Source: Salticus scenicus (lineage: Eukaryota > Arthropoda > Arachnida > Araneae > Salticidae). From it: a stretch of 64,000 nucleotides of DNA. Positions 56,392 to 64,000 of this stretch are shown one piece after another. Under the pieces are notes generated by a model, which did not search any database, had not been told where the DNA came from, and saw only the letters and a list, made by a program, of their open reading frames with translations. The position numbers were made by a program, and so were the translations under genes. The stretch is from positions 269,740,006 through 269,804,005 of the forward strand of contig OZ005652.1 of assembly GCA_963930645.1 (NCBI GenBank), read 5' to 3'. How positions within the stretch are numbered: position 1 is the stretch's first letter; each line of letters begins with the position of its first letter.

Positions 56392-58822
56392 TAGTCAAAT
56401 TCTTCAAGATATTCAAACCTTCAAACCATCTTACAAATTCTTGTCTCATACTATCTTCAACTTCCTTATCCCACGGGATATTGTCTTTCCACATTTTTTG
56501 TAATATTAGCTTGGGAACTAAGAGGACAGGGCATAAAAACCCAATTGGGTCAAAACCTCTTTGCGCAACAGAAAGAATTACTCTCTTCGATACAGTTTCA
56601 AGTCTGTATGTATTCAACCAATCCAAATTGATCTTCAGTTCGTCTTTTCTGCGAATCCAAAACAATCCTAAAACAGAAGTAACCTGTTCTGAATCTTCAT
56701 CTCCTGTATACTTCCATCCTCTTAAATTGAATTTTCCTTCAGTCAAAATATGACGAGACTGTTCAACAAATGGTAATATTTCTGATTTGTTATTTAAACT
56801 TGTAACTAGATCATCTACATAAAAACTTCGAAGAATAATCTCAACATATTTTTGATTATATTTTGAATTATTCAGATATTTTTTCAAATGATGCTCTAAC
56901 ACAGCTCCTAAAAGAAAAGGGCCACTTTTCACACCAAACACCACACGAGAATGCCGCATTATCTTAGGATCGTTATTTTCTTTTTCATTCCACCAAAAAA
57001 ACTTAAGGTAATTTCTATCTTCTGGTCGTACACTTATCTGTAGAAATGCTTTTTCGATGTCAGCAACGATTCCATATTTATGTTCTCTAAATCTAAGAAG
57101 GAGATCAGGGATTAATTCTAATAAGTTAGGTCCAGATTCTAAACATTGATTCAATGACGGTGATTCGACTTGTCTTGCAGATGCATCAAAAACTGGACGC
57201 ACTTTCGTAGTTCCATGTTGTTTCACAACAGGTCTATGAGGTAAGTAGTGTTCAAAAGGGTGAGATGAGGATTGGATTGGGGCATCTTCAATTATACCTA
57301 ATGAAGCCCATTCCTTAAACACATTATCATAAGCTATGTACAAATTTTCTTGATGTAATTTTCTAGTTGATGTTATTAATCTTTTCATGGCTAGTTCTTT
57401 ATTGGTGGGTAGGGGAAGATGATCCTCTTTCCATGGAAGAGCAATTTCATATCTTCCATCTTCATTAATTCTTAATGTTTCTTCAAAATATAGCTTGGTC
57501 AAATGCTCGTTTTCTTTTTTGCTCTTCATTTCGACAGGATCCCTGATTCCTAAAACTTCCAAACTAAAAAGATCGGAAATAGTTGCTTCTCTAACAAACA
57601 AGGAAATTACCATCATGGTAGTATCTTCTTTTACAGAAGGTGAATTGGTTTTCCCCATAAGTATCCATCCTAGATAGGATGCCACAGCTACTAGCCCACT
57701 AGATAGAACTTTTCTCTTTCCAGTAAAAAGTCTACCAGCAACATCTGCTCCAATGAGAACATCAATTGGACCCGAATTATCTTCTGTATCAAAAATGTGT
57801 ATATTCATAGATCTTAATTCATTAACCCATGGGCCACACGAAACAGATGGAACATCATTGCATATAGTTTCTTGATCAACTACATCAAAATTGCAGTAAA
57901 AATTTCCATTTAAGCTTCCTAGTTCAATTTTATATATATTATGAAGTTCGTTGTTGCTCTTTTCACCTCCAAAAAGTGAATGAGACAAACGTTGCTGACG
58001 CAGAGGTTTCAAATTTAACTTAGATGCTATTTCTCTTCTAACGTACGATTTTTGAGATCCGGAATCATACAGTGCTCTCACAACTAAAATACTGTTCTTA
58101 TATTTTAAATTAACTTTCAAAGTTTGCAGCAAAACTTGGGGAGATTTGGATATGGTTGCCAAATTCACAGATTTATTCTGCTCTTTAATTTCCTTTTCCG
58201 GATTATTTGATGTAGACTTATTTACACTTTTGTTTGATTCTGTACACATAATAGCAAAATGTGTTCGGTTACAAAGAGTACATTTCACAAAACATCGGCA
58301 TTTTTCTGCCTTATGGCCAACTTTTAAAAATCTAAAACAATAACCTTTATCCTTTAAAATTTTTATTTTTTCATTATATGACATTTTTCGTGCTTTAAAG
58401 CAATTCGTCGATTCATGTTTTCCATTGCAGAAAGTGCACAACTTCTCTTCACGTGCATTAGTAGTTAACAAACTAGCAGCAGTACAAATTTTCCCTCTGA
58501 TCTCTTTATTCCCTTTACAAGAAGAATCATTCAAATCAAAACCAGCCATAGCTAAGTTAATTCTTTCCTCAGATTCTACTTCCGTTTTTAAAAAGGCTAA
58601 CAAACTGTCAAGCCTTTTTTTTTGGATCATTACCATGATCAAAATGTGAGCTTCTCTGCCAAGCTCTAAGGAAATCTTCAGGCATACATGATTCAACCAA
58701 CGGATAAAGTAATGCTGCACATTTATCAGTTGTAACACCAAGTGTTTCCAGTGCACGAATTTTCTGTTCGAGATTATCATACAGTACACATAAATTGTTT
58801 GAACAAAATTTTGAATTGGCAT
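56369..58822 (-). pseudogene. Pao Pol: zinc knuckles, protease, reverse transcriptase
   Basis: Of this 817-codon frame, the first 65 or so codons overlap gag in another frame and are not part of the protein. From about residue 70 the order is: Cys/His knuckle region (CTFCNGKHESTNC, CTLCNRTHFAIMC, about 129-193), aspartic protease with LYDSGSQKSYV (about 251-261) and VLIGADVAG (about 355-363), linker, then RT with YGIVADIEKAFLQI (about 583-596) and catalytic SFYVDDLV (about 666-673). It continues through GLFWIRRKDELKIN and QRGFDPIGFLCPVLL. The frame ends at a run of eight T's (56378-56385, A on plus strand); one T fewer would continue into the RNase H part. Function: copying element RNA into DNA and cutting the polyprotein. 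Confidence 0.93.
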
Positions 58823-59498
58823 TCTTCAAAACTAATTTTAACAATTCTCTAATATAAATTTCAATTTGTAATTCATCACGACCGAAACGGGTTTTCAAAC
58901 AATCAATTGCTTTTATATAATTATCGCCAGTTGGCGGAAAACTTTCAATAACCTCTCTAGCTCGTGATCCTTCAACAGTAGCTTGTAATAGATACTGAAA
59001 TTTATCAGAATTAACTATAGTAGAATCGTTATGAATTTTTTCAAATTGGCTCCAAAAATAAAGCCATTCTTTAACATTACCATCAAACCGTCGTAATTCT
59101 ATTCTAGGTAATTTAAACCTTCTTTTCTCATTAATATTTTCTACAGAATTAACAATAACAGATTCACTCTGAATTGGACTAAAAGCAGTACTTACAGTTT
59201 GATGAGTATCAATTATTCTTCTTACTTTTGTTTCAATTCTTATTGCTTTATCTCGATAATCCTCAATTATTTCAAATTCTGTGTCAAATTCTTTTTCAGA
59301 GAGAACTTCAAGAATACTTGCATGCGTTACTTCCAGGCGATCAACTTTCGATTTAAAAACACTTAATTCGGATTCCAGTTCCGCAAGGTCAACATCTTGT
59401 GAGGCTATCAATTCTTCAACTTTATTATATGCTTTCGAGAAAGCGGCTCTTTCAGCCTTTTTAGCCTTTTTCAAATTTTCTAAATTAGCCATATTCAC
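58608..59498 (-). CDS. BEL/Pao gag (DUF1759-type)
   Basis: 296 codons from MNMANLENLKK. Residues about 8-105 are charged and helical, likely a coiled coil (KVEELIASQDVDLAELESEL). Residues about 130-235 carry the conserved Pao capsid-type region, LPRIELRRFDGNVKEWLYFW, SDKFQYLLQATVEG and LKTRFGRDELQIE. The frame ends after GNDPKKKA at a run of nine A's (about 58615-58623), where one A fewer would lead straight into the pol frame. So this is either a one-base expansion in a homopolymer or a site of ribosomal slippage. It packages the element RNA in particles. Confidence 0.9.
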   Translation of the reverse strand: MNMANLENLKKAKKAERAAFSKAYNKVEELIASQDVDLAELESELSVFKSKVDRLEVTHASILEVLSEKEFDTEFEIIEDYRDKAIRIETKVRRIIDTHQTVSTAFSPIQSESVIVNSVENINEKRRFKLPRIELRRFDGNVKEWLYFWSQFEKIHNDSTIVNSDKFQYLLQATVEGSRAREVIESFPPTGDNYIKAIDCLKTRFGRDELQIEIYIRELLKLVLKNANSKFCSNNLCVLYDNLEQKIRALETLGVTTDKCAALLYPLVESCMPEDFLRAWQRSSHFDHGNDPKKKA

Positions 59499-59539
59499 AA
59501 TTAACTGTGCATTTACAGTCCCGCCGAGGGTACCAAAAA

Positions 59540-59774
59540 TTTTACGTTATTCCTTTTTTAATAAAGAATATCTATTATGCTATCAGCATATCAAAGGACT
59601 GTAAATGCAAACTCAGAAAAAAAGGTTTATTCAAAAGGGAAAAACATCACAGAATTCAAACTTTTTGCATCGGACAATTTTTTACATTCGAACACAAAAA
59701 CTAAAAACAAAAAAACCTCTGTTGCCACTCAAAAGTAAATAAATGAAATTGTAAAAAGCACCATGGCCTTGACA
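59540..59774 (-). repeat. 5' LTR of the BEL/Pao element
   Basis: 235 bp. Directly inside it on the minus strand is TTTTTGGTACCCTCGGCGGG, where the tRNA primer-binding site is expected (TGG followed by a tRNA 3'-end complement). The outer flank is ATGTG. Confidence 0.95.
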
Positions 59775-59779
59775 ATGTG

Positions 59780-60281
59780 TGAATGTTGTAAAAAGTTGTT
59801 GGCTAAACATATGCGATCTTTATGTAGTGGGTAAAAACAACCTTTATATATGAATTTAGAATAATTATAAACACAGCCGTCCAAAATTCAGAAAAAAATC
59901 CGTGAATGAAAAGGGCTCCGAAATGGTACTAAGACTCCCCTAGATTCAGAAGTTAATAGGGCCCTGGGTTGAAATTTGATTAACGTCGCACTAGAGCTGC
60001 ATAGTGAGCTATCGTAAAGTTTCCTGGATGGTACTATCAAGTCCGAAGGTATCACTTCGGAAAGCGTGTGACATCACGACCCAGGTCCCTTATCGCTCAG
60101 ACATAGATTTTCTTCAGGTCCTTTTTCTGTTTTACTATCTTATCTTCATTTCTGAATTTTGTATCAACGATGTTTGTTGTCACATATATTTAAATTTTTA
60201 TTGTTGATTGATTAATTCTTTACATATCTCATGAATGAAATTTTATATTCCATTATCAAATATTTATTAATTGTATATAAA
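59780..60281. other. Intergenic DNA, partly repeat-like
   Basis: The block 'gattaacgtcgcactagagctgcatagtgagctatcg' (about 59980-60015) resembles the monomers of the 81-bp array at 54.1 kb ('gttgcactagagctacgttatga'). No gene is seen. Confidence 0.4.
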
Positions 60282-60376
60282 TACAGGGTGGTCCGGAAAA
60301 CATTATAGAAAGTTATTTAAATCAAATTGGAGTGTAAAGGTTGATATTTTTATTTATTACCAACTATGCGAAAAAT

Positions 60377-60447
60377 ACAAGAGCCGGGAATCGAACCTGG
60401 GTACCTCCGCTTAACGCACGGATGCTCTACCACTGAGCTACCCTGGC
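60377..60447 (-). pseudogene. tRNA-like sequence, GTT anticodon loop, copy 1
   Basis: 71 nt with GCCAGGG/CTCTTGT acceptor (one extra mismatch compared with copy 2), D-arm GCTCAGTGGTAGAGC, anticodon stem TCCGT/GCGGA and loop GCGTTAA. The T-arm CCAGG-TTCGATT-CCCGG has one mismatch. The loop has C in place of the universal U33. Box A and box B sequences are good pol III promoters. Confidence 0.65.
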
Positions 60448-60674
60448 TGACAACCAGCTAGGCACTTCTCGCATAATATTCATTGGCAAAGTCACCGAGT
60501 CTGCAAACGCAGATATATCAGGTGAGACAATAATAATCGTAGCACAACTCCATAGACCACGAAATTTCAATTTAGAAATTTTTATTCATGAATTCATCAA
60601 CCGTGAATATTTATTTAAATCAAATTGGAGTGTAAACGTTGATATTTTTATTTATTACCAACTATGCGAAAAAT

Positions 60675-60745
60675 ACCAGAGCCGAGAATCGAACCCGGGT
60701 ACATCCGCTTAACGCACGGATGCTCTACCACTGAGCTACCCTGGC
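60675..60745 (-). pseudogene. tRNA-like sequence, GTT anticodon loop, copy 2
   Basis: 71 nt that fold into a full cloverleaf: acceptor GCCAGGG/CTCTGGT (two G-U wobbles), D-arm, anticodon stem TCCGT/GCGGA with loop GCGTTAA, variable TGTAC, T-arm CCGGG-TTCGATT-CTCGG. By position the anticodon is GTT (Asn), but base 33 is C and the rest does not look like tRNA-Asn. It is best seen as a tRNA-derived repeat head. Confidence 0.7.
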
Positions 60746-60910
60746 TGACAACCAGCTAGGCACTTCTCGCATAATCATATATTATAGTCATAGTATTTTA
60801 AGTTCCAGATTTCAAATGTACTGATATAAGTATAATTCTTCCATATTGTAATTGCACATATATTGACATTTAAGGTGAATGCTTGATTAACGGAAATAAT
60901 GAATAACCAA

Positions 60911-61526
60911 TATGGAATCACTGACCTTGGAAGAACGATTATTTATCGTAAGAATATTGTTTGAGGTGCCATTGAGGTACGGAAAATCATCATCTCCGTG
61001 CCATCTCACGACTGTATCCACAAAGGGTCATGGTGTGGTGTGCCATATCGTCGAAACGGATGAGTGGTCCGATATTCATTGACGGTATGGTCACGGGAGT
61101 AAAGTATCGAGAGTTTCTAGAGCGTCACTTTGGCCCTGAAGCGGGCTGCCTCAACATGACATGCCAGTACTGGTTCATGCAAGATGGGGCTCGTCCCCAT
61201 AAAACTGCTGATGTCTTCCTGTGACTTAAAACGACGTTTAGTGAGCGTTTGATTGCACTGGATGCAGAAAAAATTACGGGGCACGGGATAGAGAAGTCCC
61301 CATACAGTCCGGACCTAAATCCGTGCGACTACTGCTTATGGGTTTACACCAAGGACAGAATCTATAGGAATCCCCTGATTCACTTGAGGGCCTGAAATCG
61401 ACCATCAGAATTGAGATTGATGCAATTGATTCCGACACACTGCAGCGCTTTATGTCAGAGTTCCAGAACTGGCTTTATAACACTATAGTCAGGGACGGTA
61501 GACATTTCGAGTACCTTGTATATTAA
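60911..61526 (+). pseudogene. Tc1/mariner-type transposase, internally deleted
   Basis: An N-terminal start MESLTLEERLFIVRILFEVP (60911) is typical of this transposase group. The DNA-binding helix-turn-helix domains and the first catalytic Asp that should follow are missing. The sequence jumps to the catalytic half: MVWCAISSKRMSGPIFIDG (frame at 61030), WFMQDGARPHKTADVFL with the second catalytic Asp, TGA, then after a frameshift KSPYSPDLNPCDYCLWVY with the third. The C-terminus ends RDGRHFEYLVY and TAA at 61524-61526. Inactive. Confidence 0.88.
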
Positions 61527-61633
61527 ATGTCATTCATATCTTTATTCAATAACACAGGTTTCATATTCTTGCATATTTTATTTTTTCCAAAACGATCGCT
61601 TACTTTCTATCATGTTTTTCGGACCACCCTGTA

Positions 61634-62040
61634 TAAATGGAATCACTTTAATTTCAGTAAAACTAATGTATATCCTGCAATCTTTTTCAGTAATAAAAAT
61701 AAATAACTTCATTTAAAAGAACCAAGTCATACTATCCTTTCTTTTTTTTCCCTTTCTTTTCTCTTTTTTCTTTTTTTTTTTTCCAGTCTTTAATTACCAC
61801 TTCTAAATAATGTGTACTAATATCTGTTACATATGCAATTTGCATGCGTAATTCAATATAACATAAATTTTCTTATTAAAAAAAATAGTGAAAATATGCT
61901 TATTAAATGATTATAATGACAAACAAACATTCATTACAAATAATAATAATAATAATGAAAATGAAATATATTGCTTAAAATATAATATATATATATATAT
62001 ATTATATATATTGATTATCATAGCTTAATACTTATTCATT
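61634..62040. other. AT-rich intergenic DNA
   Basis: Pyrimidine-rich tract (about 61737-61783) and a TA repeat (61985-62008). No gene. Confidence 0.4.
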
Positions 62041-62277
62041 TCAATCTTTTTAAATTCTAGACTTATATAACTTTTTTTTTAAAACATGTCATATTTATCA
62101 CTTTAAACTTTTATCAGTGGCAATAATTGCTCGTATATTCATATGATTAACTGAGCTGATATATATATATATATTAATGATCTTTGAAGCCATGTACGGA
62201 AATTTTGGATCATGTGTACGTGAAATTTGTAATTATGTTACTAAAAGGGAACACATACACACACACACACACACACA

Positions 62278-62323
<46 letters not shown>

Positions 62324-62530
62324 TAGAAGTAATTTCATTAATTTAAAAAATATCAAATTTATATTTTTATCTGTGAAAATTTGGAAATTTTAAAATAATA
62401 ATCCCATGCGGCTCAAAAACTTAATGATTTTTTAAACATCATTTTAATTCTCTTGACCTTACACTCATAAAATGCACTATCCAAATTATGGTAATTACAT
62501 ATTTATCTGAATTATTTTAACCATGTTATA

Positions 62531-62567
<37 letters not shown>

Positions 62568-64000
62568 CAATGTCAATAAGTATTTATAAATTCAGATTAA
62601 TATCACAGTTGGCGGATCTAGGTTTTACTTAAATGATGTTTTAAACTATATATAGAATTTTTGGTAAATACGTATATGCAATTTTATTTATATTAAAAGA
62701 AAAAAAAAAAGAAAAGAAAAGGTGATTTTAAAGATAATTCTTTAATGTATAAATACGAAAATTAGTAATATTTCACTCAGATTTCAGTTTACATCTGTCA
62801 AAGTTTCAAAATTTTAAAATAATAATCGCACAACAGTCAAAAACCTATTAATTTTTAAAAAATTGATTTAATTTTCTAGACTTACACTTGTAAAATAAAC
62901 TAGCCTAATTATCCCAATTATCCCAATTATGCTAATTATATATTTATCTGAAATATTTTAACCATGTTATATTCATAATTTTAATCCTTTTTTTATCAAT
63001 AGCAATAAATATAAATTCAAATTAATAACTCAGCTGACTGAACTAGGATAAAAAAGAAAAAAGAAATCTTTTAAACTATGTATAGAAATTTTGGAAAATA
63101 TGTATATGAAACTTTATACACATGTTTCTATTAAGAAAATAGATGATTTTAGATACAATTTTATTAATATAAAAGTAATAAATTAGTAATATTTCACTCA
63201 ATTTTCAGATTTATCAGTCGAAGTTTGGAAATTTTAAAATGATAATTACGCACGTGTCAAAAATTTATTATTAATTTTCAAATATCAGTTTAATTTTCTT
63301 GACCAAATACTTATAAAATGAATTATCCCAATTAATCTGAATATATATATATGAAATTTTTTAAAATAATTTATTCATAAATTTAATTTTATTTGTCAAT
63401 GACAATAAATATTTATAAATTTGCATTGGTAACTTAGCAAATTGTATCTAGGATTTTTAAAAGACATTTGAAACAATGTAAAGAAATTTTGGAATATATA
63501 TATATATATATATATATATTGAAAACCTTTTCAAACATTGAATAGATGAAAACAAGAAACATTGAAAAAGATAAAACAGAAAAATTATATATATATATAT
63601 AACGTTTTCTATTTGTTACTTAAAAAATTAGATGATGTTTAAGATAATTTCATTAATATAGAAAAATATATAAATTTGTAATATTTTGCTCAATTTTCAG
63701 ATTTTATCTGCCGAAATTTCGAAAATTTAAAATAATCGCAAGCGTGTCAAAAATTCATTATTATTATTTTTTTAAACATCATTTTAATTTTCTTGGCCTA
63801 GTAATTTTAAAATAAATTATCCCAATTTTCTTGGTTATATAAAATATTTTACCCCTGTTATATTTATAGATTTAATTTTTTGTCAATAAATGTTTTGGTA
63901 ATTGTTTGGCAATAAATATTTATAAATTCATATTAATAACTCAGCTGATGTATCTAATTTTTAATACTTATTTTTAATACTTATTTTATGCTATTAATTT
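62041..64000. repeat. Diverged ~430-bp satellite, more than four copies
   Basis: Landmarks recur in fixed order: 'gaaattttaaaataataat...gtcaaaaa' near 62383, 62806, 63229 and 63720, and 'taactcagctga...atcta' near 62150, 62600, 63025, 63430 and 63940. 'ttttaaccatgttatattcat' is near 62515 and 62958. Spacing varies from about 405 to 505 bp, partly because TA runs (62282-62320, 62535-62562, 63493-63520) differ in length. The array runs off the window end. Confidence 0.8.

Larger units (their letters stand above)
55262..59774 (-). mobile_element. BEL/Pao LTR retrotransposon, 4.5 kb, integrase-deleted
   Basis: Two 235-bp LTRs (55262-55496 and 59540-59774) look identical by eye and are flanked by the 5-bp direct repeat ATGTG (55257-55261 and 59775-59779). 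On the minus strand the LTR starts TGTCAAGG. A polypurine tract AAGGTGGGAGGA lies directly before the 3' LTR. Between the LTRs are gag, zinc knuckles, protease, RT and RNase H in Pao order, then the normal polyprotein C-terminus but no integrase core. Identical LTRs mean a recent insertion; the deletion and frame breaks mean it would depend on a helper. Confidence 0.95.
60315..60776 (-). repeat. Tandem duplicate of a tRNA-containing repeat
   Basis: Copy 1 begins 'tatttaaatcaaattggagtgtaaaggttgat' (60314) and copy 2 begins the same near 60610, a period of about 297 bp. Both contain a 71-nt tRNA-like sequence on the minus strand. After copy 1 comes the longer body ('attcattggcaaagtcaccgagtctgcaaac...catagaccacgaaattt') that is also found at 10.87-10.98 kb; copy 2 stops at 'cttctcgcataat'. 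Confidence 0.85.
60284..61631 (+). mobile_element. Tc1/mariner-superfamily element with TA TSD, 1.35 kb
   Basis: Terminal inverted repeats CAGGGTGGTCCGGAAAA (left) and TTTTTCGGACCACCCTG (right), TA on both sides (60282-60283, 61632-61633). It encodes a remnant transposase in its right half. Its left third is taken up by two copies of a tRNA-containing repeat, so the element has been invaded or has captured it. Confidence 0.9.

Noticed and set aside
57495..59604. Plus-strand frames across the BEL/Pao element
   Set aside because: Shadows of gag and pol, which are on the minus strand with clear domains.
60675..60745. Functional tRNA-Asn gene
   Set aside because: Base 33 is C instead of U, overall sequence is not like tRNA-Asn, and it lies in a duplicated dispersed repeat inside a transposon.

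Overview
The window looks like non-coding, repeat-dominated DNA from an AT-rich arthropod genome. I see no host protein-coding gene, no operon structure and no bacterial signal. Long T/A homopolymers, TA and CA microsatellites, mariner/Tc1 elements, a BEL/Pao and a Ty3/gypsy element, a Penelope-like element and tRNA-derived repeats together suggest an animal, most likely an arthropod. A chelicerate such as a spider is my guess from the style of the repeats; no marker gene proves it.

Layout. 1-6.1 kb is AT-rich and almost featureless apart from one dispersed repeat. 6.13-7.39 kb holds the 3' part of a Penelope-like element: reverse transcriptase, then a GIY-YIG endonuclease, then a promoter-like stretch and a hammerhead-ribozyme-like motif. 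7.95-8.6 kb is a 75-bp tandem array, and 8775-10001 is a dead mariner with a TA target duplication. 10.7-11.0 kb carries a repeat with an embedded tRNA-like sequence. 12.6-15.96 kb is a Helitron-like element (TC start, hairpin, CTAG end) that contains a 400-bp MITE with an 8-bp target duplication. 16.8-18.06 kb is a second dead mariner, inserted into a degenerate minisatellite. 19.44-23.06 kb is a large inverted repeat around a ~95-bp tandem array, followed by a 176-bp palindromic MITE.

23.3-26.4 kb is an array of one dispersed family in both orientations with a perfect 54-bp palindrome at one junction. 30139-30587 is a hAT-type MITE with an exact 8-bp target duplication. 31.19-35.58 kb is a decayed Ty3/gypsy element with gag, protease, reverse transcriptase, RNase H and integrase recognisable in broken frames. 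38.1-50.94 kb is the most striking segment. It has tRNA-like repeats followed by three head-to-tail copies of a ~4.1-kb unit. Each unit contains a tRNA-like sequence, an inverted-repeat element with an open frame, and a Helitron-like element carrying a tRNA-Thr-like SINE. 51.7-54.4 kb has further tandem arrays and a second Helitron-like 3' end.

55262-59774 is a young BEL/Pao insertion: LTRs with no difference seen by eye, 5-bp target duplication, but integrase deleted and frames broken. 60284-61631 is a Tc1/mariner-type element containing two copies of a tRNA-like repeat. 62.0-64.0 kb is a diverged ~430-bp satellite that runs off the window.

The genes do not work together; the window records nested insertions and tandem amplification. 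Repeated themes are tRNA-like sequences embedded in tandem repeats, and small non-autonomous elements with clear target-site duplications. Coordinates of repeat edges were read by eye and may be off by a few bases to tens of bases unless a target-site duplication fixes them.
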